This document shows positions 24,113 to 35,069 of a stretch of DNA of 64,000 nucleotides, in pieces. The position numbers and the translations under genes were made by a program. Numbering within the stretch: position 1 is the stretch's first letter; each line of letters begins with the position of its first letter. The notes under the pieces were generated by a model, which did not search any database, was not told the DNA's origin, and worked only from the letters and a program-made list of their open reading frames with translations. This DNA comes from Pseudomonas soli (lineage in GTDB: Bacteria > Pseudomonadota > Gammaproteobacteria > Pseudomonadales > Pseudomonadaceae), in the NCBI RefSeq assembly GCF_900110655.1, contig NZ_FOEQ01000002.1, positions 672,571 to 736,570 of the forward strand, in the 5' to 3' direction.

Positions 24113-26349
24113 GACTTGCCCTCTTCGGCGACGCGGATGCCGACTTCCTTGCACAGCGCCAGGAAGTTGGGGAACGACGTGGCGACGTTGGCGCAGTCAT
24201 GGATCACGATCGGCGCGCTGGCGCGCAGCGAGGCGATGCTGAAGGCCATGGCGATGCGATGGTCGCCGTGGCCGTGCACTTCGCCGCCGCCGATCTGGCC
24301 GCCATCGATGATGATGCCGTCCGGGGTCGGCTCACACTTCACGCCCAGGGCGATCAGGCCGTCAGCCATCACCTGGATGCGGTCCGACTCCTTGACCCGC
24401 AGCTCTTCGGCGCCACGCAGCACGGTACGCCCTTCGGCGCAGGCGGCAGCGACAAACAGCACCGGGAACTCGTCGATGGCCAGCGGCACCAGCTCTTGCG
24501 GGATGTCGATGCCCTTGAGCTTGGCGCCACGCACGCGCAGGTCGGCCACCGGCTCGCCGCCGACTTCACGCTGGTTTTCCAAGGTGATGTCGCCGCCCAT
24601 CAGGCGCAGGATGTCGATAACGCCGGTGCGGGTCGGGTTGATGCCAACGTGCTCCAGGACCAGTTCGGAACCCTCGGCGATGGACGCCGCCACCAGAAAG
24701 AACGCCGAGGAGGAAATATCCGCCGGCACTTCGATGCGGGTGGCCTTGAGTTTGCCACCGGACTGCAGGGAGGCCACTGGACCGTTCGACTCGACCGCGT
24801 AGCCGAAGCCGCGCAGCATGCGCTCGGTGTGGTCACGGGTAGGCGCAGGCTCGGTGACGGTGGTGGTGCCTTCGGCGTACAGGCCGGCCAGCAGCAGGCA
24901 GGACTTGACCTGGGCACTGGCCATCGGCAGCGTGTAGTTCAGCGCCTTGAGCTTGTGCCCACCGCGGATGGTCAACGGCGGACGACCTTCAGGGCCGGTC
25001 TCGACCACAGCACCCATTTCACGCAGCGGATTGGCCACGCGATTCATCGGGCGCTTGGACAGCGAGGCGTCGCCGGTCATGGTGGTGTCGAACGACTGCG
25101 CTGCCAGCAGGCCGGACAGCAGGCGCATCGAGGTGCCGGAGTTACCCACGTACAGCGGGCCGGGCGGCGGCTTCAGGCCATGCAGGCCAACACCGTGAAT
25201 GGTCACGCGACCATGGTGCGGCCCTTCGATGACCACGCCCATGTCGCGGAAGGCCTGCAAGGTCGCCAGGGCGTCTTCACCCTCGAGGAAACCTTCGACC
25301 TCGGTCGTGCCCTCGGCCAGCGAGCCGAGCATGATCGAGCGGTGGGAAATCGATTTGTCGCCAGGTACGCGGATCCGTCCGGACACGCGGCCACCCGGTT
25401 GGGCCAGGAAAATCAGATCGTTGGCGTTCATAGCGTCCACATAGGCCCGACGGGCAAGGATTTTACTGAAATGCTCGCGGGCAACCCGGGCGCGGGTGAA
25501 CACGCCCAGCAGTTGGTGCCCGTCCCCAGCATCGACCGCGTCGCGCAGAGCGTCGAGGTCGCTGCGAAATGTATCGAGAGTGCGCAGGACCGCCTCGCGG
25601 TTGGCGAGGAAGATGTCATGCCACATGATTGGGTCGCTGCCGGCGATTCTCGTGAAATCGCGGAAGCCTCCCGCAGCGTACCGGAAGATCTCCAGGTTTT
25701 CATTGCGCTTGGCCAGCGAGTCGACCAGGCCGAAGGCCAGCAGGTGCGGCAGGTGGCTGGTGGCGGCCAGCACTTCGTCATGGCGCTCCACCGACATGTG
25801 CTCGACATCGGCATCCAGCGCTCGCCAGAGGCGATCAACCAGGGCGAGCGCGCCCGGCTCGGTTTCCGCCAGCGGAGTGAGGATCACCTTGTGCCGACGG
25901 AACAACGCCGCATTGGAGGCCTCCACCCCACTCTGCTCGGACCCGGCGATCGGGTGCCCCGGCACGAATCGCGGCAGGCGCTCGGCAAACGCCTCGCGCG
26001 CGGCACGCACCACATTGCCCTTGGCACTGCCCACGTCGGTGATCACCGCATTACCCAGGTCGAGCTGGGCCAGGCGAGCCAGGACTTTCTCCATCGCCAG
26101 GATCGGCACAGCCAACTGGATGACGTCGGCGCCAACACAAGCGGCCGCAAGGTCTGCCTCGCAGCGATCGACCACGCCCAGCGCCACGGCTTGTTTGCGC
26201 GACTCGGCGTCGAGGTCGACGCCGACCACTTCGCGGCACAGGCCACTTTCGCGCAGGCCCTTGGCGAAGGAGCCTCCGATCAGACCGAGGCCGACCACGA
26301 CCAGGCGACCGACAACCGGTGCGGATTTGTTTGTTACAGCATCAACCAC
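24109..26349 (-). CDS. tyrA-aroA: Bifunctional cyclohexadienyl (prephenate) dehydrogenase / EPSP synthase
   Basis: A fusion of 746 residues. Residues 1 to about 295 are a TyrA-type dehydrogenase ([15 protein letters not shown] near residue 18, [12 protein letters not shown]). Residues about 305-746 are EPSP synthase ([40 protein letters not shown]). It joins a late tyrosine-pathway step to the sixth shikimate step. The fusion is known in pseudomonads. The four motifs GDKS, RDHTE, SAQVK and NPTR match those described for class II, glyphosate-tolerant EPSP synthases. The start is taken as GTG at 26349, the first in-frame start after the pheA stop 95 bp away. No hisC lies between pheA and this gene. 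Confidence 0.96.
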   Translation of the reverse strand: MVDAVTNKSAPVVGRLVVVGLGLIGGSFAKGLRESGLCREVVGVDLDAESRKQAVALGVVDRCEADLAAACVGADVIQLAVPILAMEKVLARLAQLDLGNAVITDVGSAKGNVVRAAREAFAERLPRFVPGHPIAGSEQSGVEASNAALFRRHKVILTPLAETEPGALALVDRLWRALDADVEHMSVERHDEVLAATSHLPHLLAFGLVDSLAKRNENLEIFRYAAGGFRDFTRIAGSDPIMWHDIFLANREAVLRTLDTFRSDLDALRDAVDAGDGHQLLGVFTRARVAREHFSKILARRAYVDAMNANDLIFLAQPGGRVSGRIRVPGDKSISHRSIMLGSLAEGTTEVEGFLEGEDALATLQAFRDMGVVIEGPHHGRVTIHGVGLHGLKPPPGPLYVGNSGTSMRLLSGLLAAQSFDTTMTGDASLSKRPMNRVANPLREMGAVVETGPEGRPPLTIRGGHKLKALNYTLPMASAQVKSCLLLAGLYAEGTTTVTEPAPTRDHTERMLRGFGYAVESNGPVASLQSGGKLKATRIEVPADISSSAFFLVAASIAEGSELVLEHVGINPTRTGVIDILRLMGGDITLENQREVGGEPVADLRVRGAKLKGIDIPQELVPLAIDEFPVLFVAAACAEGRTVLRGAEELRVKESDRIQVMADGLIALGVKCEPTPDGIIIDGGQIGGGEVHGHGDHRIAMAFSIASLRASAPIVIHDCANVATSFPNFLALCKEVGIRVAEEGKS

Positions 26350-26444
26350 GAGTGCAAACCCTGTTCAGAAATCAAGACAGCCTGTAAGTCCATCGCGGGA
26401 CAAGCCCACTCCCACGAGACCCGCGATGAACCTTGAAACATACG

Positions 26445-27539
26445 TCAGAGCACCGCTTTCGGATAAGAGCCCAACACCTTCAGCGCCACAGCCTCCTGGC
26501 TGATCTGCTCCAGCACCGCCTTGATCAGCGGATCACGGTGATGGCCGACAAAGTCGATGAAGAACACGTAGGTCCACTTGCCGCTGCGCGACGGACGGGT
26601 CTCGATGCGCGTCAGGTCGATGCCGTTTTCGTGGAACGGCACCAGCAGCTCATGCAGAGCACCCGGTTTGTTGCTCATGGAGACGATGATCGAAGTCTTG
26701 TCATCGCCGGTCGGCGGCACTTCCTGGTTACCGATCATGAGGAAACGCGTGGAGTTGTCCGGGCGGTCCTCGATCTTTTCGGCCAGACGGGTCAAACCAT
26801 ACAAGTTGGCCGCCATGTCACCGGCAATCGCCGCCGAGTTCCACTCGCCCTTGACCCGCTTGGCCGCCTCGGCGTTGCTCGACACAGCCACGCGCTCGAC
26901 GTTCGGGTAGTGGGCGTCCAGCCACTTGCGGCACTGGGCCAGCGACTGGGCGTGGGAGTAGATGCGGGTGATGCTGTCGGTCTTGGTGTTCTCGCCCACC
27001 AGCAGGTGATGGTGGATACGCAGCTCGACCTCGCCGCAGATCACCATGTCATGCTCGAGGAAGCTGTCCAGCGTGTGGCTGACGGCGCCCTCGGTGGAGT
27101 TCTCCACCGGCACCACGCCAAAATTGACCGCACCGGCCGCCACCTCGCGGAACACCTCGTCGATGGCCGCCATCGGGCGGCTCACCACGGCATGACCGAA
27201 GTGCTTCATGGCCGCCGCCTGGGTGAAGGTCCCCTCAGGACCGAGGTAGGCCACTTTCAGCGGCTCTTCGAGCGCCAGGCAGGAAGACATGATCTCGCGG
27301 AACAGCCGCGCCATCTCTTCGTTATCCAGCGGTCCCTGGTTACGCTGCATGACGCGCTTGAGTACCGCGGCCTCGCGCTCGGGACGGTAGAACACCGGTG
27401 CCTCGCCTTCCGGCAACGATGCAGTCTTGACCTTGGCCACTTCCTGGGCGCAACGGGCGCGTTCGCTGATCAGCTCGAGGATCTTCTCGTCGAGGCTGTC
27501 GATGCGCACGCGCAGGGCCTTGAGCTCCTGATCGGACAT
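26445..27539 (-). CDS. pheA: Bifunctional chorismate mutase / prephenate dehydratase (P-protein)
   Basis: Protein of 364 residues. Residues 1-90 are an AroQ chorismate mutase (LRVRIDSLDEKILELISERA). Residues about 95-270 are prephenate dehydratase (YLGPEGTFTQAAA, VVPVENSTEGAV, NSTRFLMIG). Residues about 280-364 are a regulatory ACT domain with NKPGALHELL and ESRP-like ETRPSRSGKWTYVFFID, the phenylalanine-sensing site. The ATG at 27539 overlaps the serC stop by one base. Confidence 0.97.
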   Translation of the reverse strand: MSDQELKALRVRIDSLDEKILELISERARCAQEVAKVKTASLPEGEAPVFYRPEREAAVLKRVMQRNQGPLDNEEMARLFREIMSSCLALEEPLKVAYLGPEGTFTQAAAMKHFGHAVVSRPMAAIDEVFREVAAGAVNFGVVPVENSTEGAVSHTLDSFLEHDMVICGEVELRIHHHLLVGENTKTDSITRIYSHAQSLAQCRKWLDAHYPNVERVAVSSNAEAAKRVKGEWNSAAIAGDMAANLYGLTRLAEKIEDRPDNSTRFLMIGNQEVPPTGDDKTSIIVSMSNKPGALHELLVPFHENGIDLTRIETRPSRSGKWTYVFFIDFVGHHRDPLIKAVLEQISQEAVALKVLGSYPKAVL

Positions 27540-28624
27540 CAGCCGTGCTCCTTCTCGAATTCACCCATGTACTGCACCAGCGCCTCGACAGCCTCCAGGC
27601 CCAGGGCGTTGTAGATCGAGGCACGCATGCCACCGACCGAACGATGACCCTTGAGGTTGAGCAGGCCACGGGCATCGGCACCGGCCAGGAAGGCCTTGTC
27701 CAGACGTTCGTCGGCCAGACGGAACGGCACGTTCATCCACGAGCGGGCGTTGACGCTGATCGGGTTGGTGTAGAACTCGCTGGCATCGATGAAGCCGTAA
27801 AGGCGCTCTTTCTTGGCGCGGTTGCGCTGCTCCATTGCCTCGACGCCACCCTGCTCCTTGAGCCACTCGAACACCAGGCCCGAGAGGTACCAGGAATAGG
27901 TGGCCGGAGTGTTGTACATCGAGCCGTTGTCGGCCGACACCTTGTAGTCGAGCATGGTTGGGCAGCTGCTGCGAGCGCGACCCAGCAGGTCTTCGCGCAC
28001 GATTACCACCACCAGGCCGCTCGGGCCGATGTTCTTCTGCGCGCCGGCATAAATCAGGCCGTACTGCGACACGTCGATCGGGCGCGACAGGATGTCCGAG
28101 GACATGTCGACCACCAGCGGGACGTCACCGGTTTCGGGCACCCAGTCGAACTGCAGGCCACCAATGGTCTCGTTGGACGCATAGTGAACATACGCGGCGT
28201 TGCGGGTCAACTGCCACTCGTTCTGGCCCGGGATGGCCAGGTAGTCGTAGGGCTTGGCGCTGGCAGCAACGTTGACAGTGCCGAAGCGGCGCGCTTCCTC
28301 GATGGCCTTCTTCGACCAGATACCGGTCTCGACGTAGTCGGCGGTGCCGTTTTCTGGCAGCAGGTTCAGCGGAATCTCGGCGAACTGCTGGCTGGCGCCG
28401 CCCTGCAGGAACAGCACCTTGTAGTTGGAGGGGACGGACAGCAGGTCGCGCAGGTCCTGCTCGGCCTTTTCGGCGATGGCCACATAGTCGTCGCTGCGAT
28501 GGCTCATTTCCATCACCGACAGACCCTTGCCGCGCCAGTCCAGCATCTCGGCCTGGGCGCGCTGCAGCACGGCATCAGGAAGCGCGGCAGGGCCTGCGCA
28601 GAAGTTAAAGGCTCGTTTGCTCAC
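27539..28624 (-). CDS. serC: Phosphoserine aminotransferase
   Basis: PLP enzyme of 361 residues forming phosphoserine from phosphohydroxypyruvate (and acting in pyridoxine synthesis). FNFCAGPAALP near the N-terminus, LQGGASQQF, and the PLP-lysine motif AGAQKNIGPSG are visible. I chose the GTG at 28624 (VSKRAFNF), with GAGAG upstream, over the GTG two codons earlier. First gene of serC-pheA-tyrA/aroA-cmk. Confidence 0.96.
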   Translation of the reverse strand: MSKRAFNFCAGPAALPDAVLQRAQAEMLDWRGKGLSVMEMSHRSDDYVAIAEKAEQDLRDLLSVPSNYKVLFLQGGASQQFAEIPLNLLPENGTADYVETGIWSKKAIEEARRFGTVNVAASAKPYDYLAIPGQNEWQLTRNAAYVHYASNETIGGLQFDWVPETGDVPLVVDMSSDILSRPIDVSQYGLIYAGAQKNIGPSGLVVVIVREDLLGRARSSCPTMLDYKVSADNGSMYNTPATYSWYLSGLVFEWLKEQGGVEAMEQRNRAKKERLYGFIDASEFYTNPISVNARSWMNVPFRLADERLDKAFLAGADARGLLNLKGHRSVGGMRASIYNALGLEAVEALVQYMGEFEKEHG

Positions 28625-28741
28625 ATCCACTCTCGCTCTGCCAAATAGAACAAAATCGTAATTCGCTGCCGACCAGTCAAGACTGTGTCGCCGGCACCGG
28701 GGCTGCCTTGCAGCGCCAATGCCCCACCTTCATCAGTCAAA

Positions 28742-28763
28742 CGGGGCGACCTTGGTCGCCCCG
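28742..28763 (-). terminator. Terminator of gyrA
   Basis: Minus-strand hairpin CGGGGCGACCAAGGTCGCCCCG followed by a short T-rich stretch, about 20-40 bp after the gyrA stop. The perfect 9-bp GC stem supports transcription end before the serC promoter region. Confidence 0.85.
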
Positions 28764-28781
28764 CTCGGGTTGTTGCATCGA

Positions 28782-31544
28782 TTATTCCTGAGGCGCCTCT
28801 TCGGTGCCGGCATCGTCGTCGCCCACCGCATCGAGCGGGGCGCCCTCCTCGTCCGTCTCGATCAGTTCATCGAGCTCTTCCTCGGAGGGTTCCTGGACGC
28901 GCTCAAGCCCCACCAGCGTCTCGTCGGTGGCCAGCTTGATCAGCGTGACACCCTGGGTGTTACGGCCCAGGCTGGACACCTCGCCGACCCGGGTACGCAC
29001 CAGCGTGCCCTGGTCGGAGATCAGCATGATTTCCTCGCCTTCCTGCACCTGGATAGCGCCGATCAGCAGGCCATTGCGCCCCTTGGTGCCCATGGCGATC
29101 ACGCCCTGGCCGCCACGGCCGCGACGCGGGAACTTGGACAGCGGGGTGCGCTTGCCAAAACCACGCTCGGAAGCGGTGAGGATCTGCGCGCCGGACTCCG
29201 GAATCAGCATGGAAATGATCTGCTGCCCCTTGCCCAGCTTCATGCCGCGCACGCCACGGGCGGTACGGCCCATCTCGCGCACCACGCTCTCGGCGAAGCG
29301 GATCACCTTGCCGGCGTCGGAGAACATCATGACTTCCTTGGCGCCATCGGTAATGGCGGCGGCGATCAGGGTGTCACCTTCCTTGAGCTTCAGGGCAATC
29401 AGGCCATTGGAACGCGGACGGGCGAACTGCACCAGCGGAGTCTTCTTGACGGTACCGGCAGCAGTGGCCATGAAGATGTAGGCGCCGGTCGCTTCGGCGA
29501 CCCACTCAGGGGTGTCGCCGTCTTCCTCGTCGATCTCCTCGGCCTCCACCAGCTCGCCTTCGATCACGCTGTCGTCGCTGTCTTCCAGTTCTTCCTCTGG
29601 ATCTGCGTGCTGCTGCAGCGCCTCCAGGTCGATCTGCAGCATGGCGGTGATGCGCTCACCCTCCTCCAGCGGCAGCAGGTTGACCAGTGGGCGGCCGCGG
29701 GCGGCGCGGGAGGCCTCGGGAATCTCGTAGGTCTTCTTCCAGTACACCTTGCCCTTGCTGGAGAACAGCAACAGGGTGGCATGGCTGTTGGCGACCAGCA
29801 GGTGCTCGATGTAGTCCTCGTCCTTGACGCCTGTGGCCGACTTGCCCTTGCCACCACGGCGCTGGGCCTGGTACGCGGACAATGGCTGGGTCTTGGCGTA
29901 GCCACCGTGGGAGATGGTCACCACACGCTCTTCTTCCGGGATCATGTCACCGTAGTTGAGGTCGTGGCTGGCATTGAGGATTTCGGTGCGACGGGCATCG
30001 CCGTACTCGGCGCGGATCGCTTCAAGCTCCTCGCGGATCACTTCCATCAGGCGCTCGGCGCTGCTGAGGATGCGAATCAGCTCGCCGATCTGCTCGAGGA
30101 TCTCCTGGTACTCGGCCAGCAGCTTCTCGTGCTCCAGGCCGGTCAGGCGGTGCAGGCGCAGCTCCAGGATCGCCTGGGCCTGTTCCGGCGACAGGTAGTA
30201 CTTGCCTTCGCGCAGGCCATATTGCTCCGGCAGGTCTTCCGGACGGCACGACTCGGCACCGGCACGCTCGACCATGACCTGCACCGCGCTGGACTCCCAG
30301 GCCGTGCTGATCAGTGCTTCCTTGGCTTCGGACGGCGTCGGCGAGGCCTTGATCAGGGCAATGACCGGGTCGATGTTGGACAGCGCGACCGCCTGGCCTT
30401 CAAGGATATGGCCACGCTCGCGGGCCTTGCGCAGCTCGAACACGGTGCGGCGGGTGACCACCTCGCGACGGTGGCGAACGAACGCCTCGAGCAGGTCCTT
30501 GAGGTTCAGCAGGCGCGGGCGACCGTCGATCAGGGCAACGATGTTGATGCCGAACACGCTCTGCAGCTGGGTCTGCTGGTAGAGGTTGTTGAGCACCACC
30601 TCCGGCACCTCGCCGCGGCGCAGCTCGATGACGATACGCATGCCGTCCTTGTCGGACTCGTCGCGCAGCTCGGTGATGCCTTCGATCTTCTTCTCTTTGA
30701 CCAGCTCGGCGATCTTTTCGATCAGGCGCGCCTTGTTCAGCTGGTACGGCAGCTCGGTGACCACGATCTGCTGGCGGCCGCCGACCTTGTCGATGTCCTC
30801 GATCTCGGAGCGGGCACGCATATAGATGCGGCCACGGCCGGTGCGATAGGCCTCGATGATGCCCTGGCGACCATTGATCAGGCCCGCTGTCGGGAAGTCC
30901 GGCCCCGGGATGAACTGCATCAGTTCATCGACCGTGATGTCGGAGTTGTCGATCAGCGCCAGGCAGCCATCGATCACTTCGCCGAGGTTGTGCGGCGGAA
31001 TGTTCGTCGCCATGCCCACGGCGATACCGCTGGAACCGTTGACCAGCAGGTTGGGGATCCTAGTCGGCATGACCGCCGGGATCTGCTCGGTACCGTCGTA
31101 GTTCGGCACCCAGTCGACAGTTTCTTTGTGCAGGTCGGCCAGTAGCTCATGGGCCAGCTTGGACATGCGCACTTCGGTGTATCGCATGGCCGCGGCGTTG
31201 TCGCCGTCCACCGAACCGAAGTTGCCCTGGCCATCGACCAGCAAATAGCGCAGCGAGAATGGCTGGGCCATGCGCACGATGGTGTCGTACACGGCGGTGT
31301 CGCCGTGCGGGTGGTACTTACCGATCACGTCACCGACCACACGGGCGGATTTCTTGTACGGCTTGTTCCAGTCGTTGCCCAGTTCGCTCATCGCATACAG
31401 AACGCGGCGATGCACGGGCTTCAAGCCGTCACGCGCATCGGGCAGCGCTCGCCCGACAATAACGCTCATCGCGTAGTCGAGGTAAGACTGTCTCAGTTCG
31501 TCTTCGATATTGACCGGGAGGATTTCTTTGGCCAGTTCGCCCAT
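28782..31544 (-). CDS. gyrA: DNA gyrase subunit A
   Basis: Breakage-reunion subunit of type II topoisomerase, 920 residues. The N-terminus [20 protein letters not shown], the catalytic Tyr region [11 protein letters not shown], and the C-terminal wrapping domain with the GyrA box QRRGGKG are present. The quinolone region reads [12 protein letters not shown]: Thr83 and Asp87, the susceptible Pseudomonas form. An acidic insert about residues 630-670 ([10 protein letters not shown] onward) and an acidic tail are typical of Pseudomonas GyrA. The start is ATG 31544; longer in-frame starts lack support. Confidence 0.98.
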   Translation of the reverse strand: MGELAKEILPVNIEDELRQSYLDYAMSVIVGRALPDARDGLKPVHRRVLYAMSELGNDWNKPYKKSARVVGDVIGKYHPHGDTAVYDTIVRMAQPFSLRYLLVDGQGNFGSVDGDNAAAMRYTEVRMSKLAHELLADLHKETVDWVPNYDGTEQIPAVMPTRIPNLLVNGSSGIAVGMATNIPPHNLGEVIDGCLALIDNSDITVDELMQFIPGPDFPTAGLINGRQGIIEAYRTGRGRIYMRARSEIEDIDKVGGRQQIVVTELPYQLNKARLIEKIAELVKEKKIEGITELRDESDKDGMRIVIELRRGEVPEVVLNNLYQQTQLQSVFGINIVALIDGRPRLLNLKDLLEAFVRHRREVVTRRTVFELRKARERGHILEGQAVALSNIDPVIALIKASPTPSEAKEALISTAWESSAVQVMVERAGAESCRPEDLPEQYGLREGKYYLSPEQAQAILELRLHRLTGLEHEKLLAEYQEILEQIGELIRILSSAERLMEVIREELEAIRAEYGDARRTEILNASHDLNYGDMIPEEERVVTISHGGYAKTQPLSAYQAQRRGGKGKSATGVKDEDYIEHLLVANSHATLLLFSSKGKVYWKKTYEIPEASRAARGRPLVNLLPLEEGERITAMLQIDLEALQQHADPEEELEDSDDSVIEGELVEAEEIDEEDGDTPEWVAEATGAYIFMATAAGTVKKTPLVQFARPRSNGLIALKLKEGDTLIAAAITDGAKEVMMFSDAGKVIRFAESVVREMGRTARGVRGMKLGKGQQIISMLIPESGAQILTASERGFGKRTPLSKFPRRGRGGQGVIAMGTKGRNGLLIGAIQVQEGEEIMLISDQGTLVRTRVGEVSSLGRNTQGVTLIKLATDETLVGLERVQEPSEEELDELIETDEEGAPLDAVGDDDAGTEEAPQE

Positions 31545-31784
31545 GAGAAGCCTGATTCCTTTTTCTGGTGAAACTTCGCCTGATCCCTCGAAGGACGAAC
31601 GAAGCTCGCCGCCGCAGCGCAATTGGGGTGCGACGACTTACGACAAATCAATGAGTTGTGCCATGGATCTGCGCAATGAAGACCGCGGTAAAGAGCGGCC
31701 TTGGAAACTGCCGGATGGTATCACAAACGCTGCGCGCATGGGAGATATGGCAGGTTGCCGTACAGTACCATCCGCACGGATGGA

Positions 31785-31807
31785 AAAACGCCTCAATGGA
31801 GGCGTTT
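31785..31807 (-). terminator. Terminator of mtnA
   Basis: Minus-strand hairpin AAACGCCTCCATTGAGGCGTTT followed by T residues. It overlaps the last codons and stop of mtnA, giving a very compact gene end. Confidence 0.8.
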
Positions 31808-32869
31808 GCGGCACATCAACTGGGCAATTTTTGCGGTATCCGGGCGCTCGACCACGCCCTTCTCGGTGACGATCACGTCGATCAGGTCGGCCGGCGTGAC
31901 ATCGACCACCGGGTTATAGGCTTCGACATCAGCGGTTACCTGGATCCCGGACACCTCCAGCAGCTCTTCCTCGCCGCGCGTCTCCAGCGGGATATCGTCC
32001 CCGGTGGGCAGGTTCAGATCGATGCTGGTGCTAGGCGCCACCACCATGAAGCGCAGCCCGTGGTGCATGGCCGCCACCGCCATCTGGTAGGTGCCGATCT
32101 TCGCCGCCACATCGCCATTGGCGGCAATGCAGTCGGCGCCGACCACCACCCAGGTGATGCCCTTGACCTTCATCAGGTGCCCCGCCGCCGCGTCAGCGAC
32201 CACAGTCACCGGCACACCGTCGGCGGCCAGCTCCCAGGCGGTCAGGCGCGAACCCTGCAGCCACGGCCGCGACTCGCAGGCATAGACCTGCTCGACCATG
32301 CCCTCCAGGGTGGCGGCGCGGATCACCCCCAGGGCAGTACCGAAGCCTCCAGTGGCCAACGCCCCGGCGTTGCCATGGGTAAGCAGGGCCTGCTCGCTGC
32401 CCTGGTGCCTGCGGATCTGCTCGACACCGAACTGGGCCATGGTCAGGTTGGCCTCGCGATCACTCTGGTGAATCGCCACCGCCTCGGCCTCCATCACCTT
32501 CAGCACGTCCTCATCCGGGCGCAGGCGCTGCAGACGCTCACGCATGCGGTTGAGCGCCCAGAACAGGTTGGCCGGAGTAGGTCGCGCCTCGCCGAGCATC
32601 ATGAAGTCTTCTTCGAGGCTCTCTTCCCAGCTCTCGCCTTCCGCCAGGCGATGGCGCAGCGCGAGCACCAGGCCGTAGGCGGCGCAGATGCCGATCGCCG
32701 GAGCGCCACGCACGGCCATATCGCTGATCGCCTCAGCCACCTCGGCCGCCTCGGTACAGGCCAGCCAGCACTGCTCAAGCGGCAGCAGGCGCTGGTCGAG
32801 CAGGTGCAGCACGCCGTCGCGCCACTCGATGCCCGTTACCGTCTCCGCCGCCATCAGTTGATCGCGCAT
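31793..32869 (-). CDS. mtnA: S-methyl-5-thioribose-1-phosphate isomerase
   Basis: Converts methylthioribose-1-phosphate to methylthioribulose-1-phosphate in methionine salvage. The 358-residue protein is of the eIF-2B alpha/beta/delta-like fold with [27 protein letters not shown] (catalytic region), [17 protein letters not shown] and [19 protein letters not shown] (catalytic Asp). The ATG at 32869 has a GGGGAGAG ribosome site. Divergent from the MTA deaminase gene, 111 bp away. Confidence 0.96.
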   Translation of the reverse strand: MRDQLMAAETVTGIEWRDGVLHLLDQRLLPLEQCWLACTEAAEVAEAISDMAVRGAPAIGICAAYGLVLALRHRLAEGESWEESLEEDFMMLGEARPTPANLFWALNRMRERLQRLRPDEDVLKVMEAEAVAIHQSDREANLTMAQFGVEQIRRHQGSEQALLTHGNAGALATGGFGTALGVIRAATLEGMVEQVYACESRPWLQGSRLTAWELAADGVPVTVVADAAAGHLMKVKGITWVVVGADCIAANGDVAAKIGTYQMAVAAMHHGLRFMVVAPSTSIDLNLPTGDDIPLETRGEEELLEVSGIQVTADVEAYNPVVDVTPADLIDVIVTEKGVVERPDTAKIAQLMCRKRLH

Positions 32870-32905
32870 CGCCTCTCCCCGTCGCCCTGGCATCAAAAGC
32901 CGGCG

Positions 32906-32943
32906 ATTATAGCGAGCCTGCGTCGCGGACGCTCGGGTATACT
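32906..32943. promoter_or_regulatory. Divergent -10 elements for mtnA and mtaD
   Basis: In the 111-bp gap between mtnA and mtaD a perfect TATAAT is read on the minus strand (32906-32911) and TATACT on the plus strand (32938-32943). Neither has a clear TTGACA partner at 17 bp, so the exact start sites are uncertain. Confidence 0.5.
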
Positions 32944-32980
32944 GCGCGTTTAGCCGAACCGATCCAGGTATATATCGCGC

Positions 32981-34306
32981 ATGCCCATCGCCACTCCCCT
33001 CCTCGACCTGCTGCTTGTGCCGGACTGGCTGGTCCCCGTCGAGCCGGCCGGTGTCGTGCTGGAGGGCCATGCGCTGGGCATCCGCGACGGTCAGATCGCC
33101 TGGCTCGGCCCACGCGAGCGGGCGCCACAAGCGCGGGAAGTGCGAACGCTGCCCGACTGCCTGCTGACGCCCGGGCTGATCAACGCCCACGGCCACGCTG
33201 CCATGACCCTGTTCCGCGGCTTGGCCGACGACCTGCCACTGATGACTTGGCTGCAGGAACACATCTGGCCCGCCGAGGGTCGCTGGGTGACCGAGGCCTT
33301 CGTAGCCGACGGCACCGACCTGGCCATTGCCGAACAGCTCAAGGGCGGCATCACCTGCTTCGCCGACATGTATTTCTATCCACGCGAGGCCTGCGACCGT
33401 GTGCACCGCAGCGGCATCCGCGCGCAGATCGCCGTGCCGCTGCTGGATTTCCCCATCCCCGGCGCACGCACCCCGGACGAGGCCCTGCACCTGGCCATCG
33501 AACTGTTCGGCGAGCTGCGCCACCACCCGCGCATCACCATTGCCCTGGGCCCGCACGCCCCCTACACGGTGAGCGACGAGAACCTGGAGAAGATCCGGGT
33601 AATCGCCGATCAGCTGGACGCACCGCTGCACATGCACATCCACGAGACCGCCAGCGAAGTCGAGCAAGCGCTCAAGGACAACGGCGAGCGGCCACTGGCG
33701 CGCCTTGCGCGCCTGGGCCTGCTGGGCCCGAACCTGCAAGCGGTGCACATGACCCAGATCAGCGACGAAGACCTGGCGCTGCTGGTAGAAAGCAACACCA
33801 GTGTGGTCCACTGCCCCGAATCCAACCTCAAGCTGGCCAGCGGTTTCTGCCCGGTGGAGCGCCTGTGGCAGGCCGGGGTGAACGTGGCCGTCGGCACCGA
33901 TGGCGCCGCCAGCAACAATGACCTCGACCTGCTCGGTGAAACCCGCACCGCCGCGCTGCTGGCCAAGGCCGTCGCTGGCTCGGCCACCGCTCTGGACGCA
34001 CACAGGGCGCTGCGCATGGCCACGCTCAATGGCGCCCGTGCCCTAGCCCTGGAAGCGATCACCGGCTCGCTCGAGGTGGGCAAGGCCGCCGACCTGACCG
34101 TCTTCGACCTGTCGGGGCTGGCGCAGCAACCGGTGCACGACCCGGTCTCGCAACTGATCTACGCCACCGGGCGCGACTGCGTGAAGGATGTCTGGGTCGC
34201 CGGACAGCAACTGGTCGAGGACCGCCGCCTGAGCCAAATGGACGAAGCCGCGCTGGCCGCCAACGCCCGCGCTTGGGGAGCCCGCATCGGTGGGCGCAAC
34301 GAATGA
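32981..34306 (+). CDS. mtaD: 5-methylthioadenosine / S-adenosylhomocysteine deaminase (TRZ/ATZ hydrolase)
   Basis: Amidohydrolase-superfamily deaminase of 441 residues. Metal and substrate motifs are [23 protein letters not shown], and [16 protein letters not shown]. In P. aeruginosa the orthologue deaminates methylthioadenosine to methylthioinosine, which then enters salvage; the adjacent mtnA supports that role here. A general TRZ/ATZ hydrolase label would also fit. ubiG follows 64 bp downstream. Confidence 0.9.
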   Translation: MPIATPLLDLLLVPDWLVPVEPAGVVLEGHALGIRDGQIAWLGPRERAPQAREVRTLPDCLLTPGLINAHGHAAMTLFRGLADDLPLMTWLQEHIWPAEGRWVTEAFVADGTDLAIAEQLKGGITCFADMYFYPREACDRVHRSGIRAQIAVPLLDFPIPGARTPDEALHLAIELFGELRHHPRITIALGPHAPYTVSDENLEKIRVIADQLDAPLHMHIHETASEVEQALKDNGERPLARLARLGLLGPNLQAVHMTQISDEDLALLVESNTSVVHCPESNLKLASGFCPVERLWQAGVNVAVGTDGAASNNDLDLLGETRTAALLAKAVAGSATALDAHRALRMATLNGARALALEAITGSLEVGKAADLTVFDLSGLAQQPVHDPVSQLIYATGRDCVKDVWVAGQQLVEDRRLSQMDEAALAANARAWGARIGGRNE

Positions 34307-34370
34307 ATGGCCGGCAGTTGCGGCTGCCGCCCCGCGACACTATTTATCGAAGATTCAGAGGACTGTTCCC

Positions 34371-35069
34371 ATGAGCAACGTCGACCACGCCGAAATCGCC
34401 AAGTTCGAAGCCCTGGCCCACCGCTGGTGGGACCGCGAGAGCGAGTTCAAGCCGCTGCACGACATCAACCCGCTGCGGGTCAACTGGATTGACGAGCGTG
34501 TCGGCCTGGCCGGCAAGAAGGTGCTGGACGTCGGCTGCGGCGGCGGCATCCTCAGCGAGGCAATGGCCCAGCGTGGCGCCACCGTCACCGGCATCGACAT
34601 GGGCGAGGCACCGCTGGCGGTGGCCCAGTTGCACCAGCTGGAGTCGGGCGTTGCGGTGGAGTACCGGCAGATCACCGCCGAAGCCCTGGCCGAAGAGATG
34701 CCTAGCCAGTTCGACGTGGTCACCTGCCTGGAAATGCTCGAGCATGTGCCCGACCCTTCCTCGGTGATCCGTGCCTGCTACCGCATGGTCAAGCCCGGCG
34801 GCCAAGTGTTCTTCTCGACCATCAACCGCAACCCCAAGGCCTACCTGCTGGCCATTATCGGCGCAGAATACGTGCTGAAGATGCTGCCGCGCGGCACCCA
34901 CGACTTCAAGAAGTTCATCCGCCCTTCCGAGCTGGGCGCCTGGAGCCGTGCCGCAGGCCTCGAGGTCAAGGACATCATCGGCCTGACCTACAACCCGCTG
35001 ACCAAGCACTACAAGCTGTGCAACGACGTCGACGTCAACTACATGATCCAGACCCTGCGCGAGGAATGA
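34371..35069 (+). CDS. ubiG: Ubiquinone biosynthesis O-methyltransferase
   Basis: SAM-dependent methyltransferase of 232 residues that performs both O-methylations in ubiquinone synthesis. The SAM motif [16 protein letters not shown] is at about residue 50; [20 protein letters not shown] at the N-terminus and [18 protein letters not shown] are UbiG hallmarks. The start is ATG 34371. The stop overlaps mupP (ATGA). Confidence 0.97.
   Translation: MSNVDHAEIAKFEALAHRWWDRESEFKPLHDINPLRVNWIDERVGLAGKKVLDVGCGGGILSEAMAQRGATVTGIDMGEAPLAVAQLHQLESGVAVEYRQITAEALAEEMPSQFDVVTCLEMLEHVPDPSSVIRACYRMVKPGGQVFFSTINRNPKAYLLAIIGAEYVLKMLPRGTHDFKKFIRPSELGAWSRAAGLEVKDIIGLTYNPLTKHYKLCNDVDVNYMIQTLREE

Noticed and set aside
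21491..26436. Long plus-strand open frames opposite rpsA and tyrA-aroA (up to 779 codons)
   Set aside because: High-GC antisense shadows: composition follows the coding frame of the minus-strand genes, and all minus-strand genes have clear families.
31210..31310. Quinolone-resistance substitution in GyrA
   Set aside because: [10 protein letters not shown] gives Thr83 and Asp87, the normal susceptible Pseudomonas residues.
31793..34003. Extended 736-codon minus-strand frame covering mtnA plus the region opposite mtaD
   Set aside because: The upstream 378 codons are antisense to mtaD; the MtnA homology and ribosome site start at 32869.
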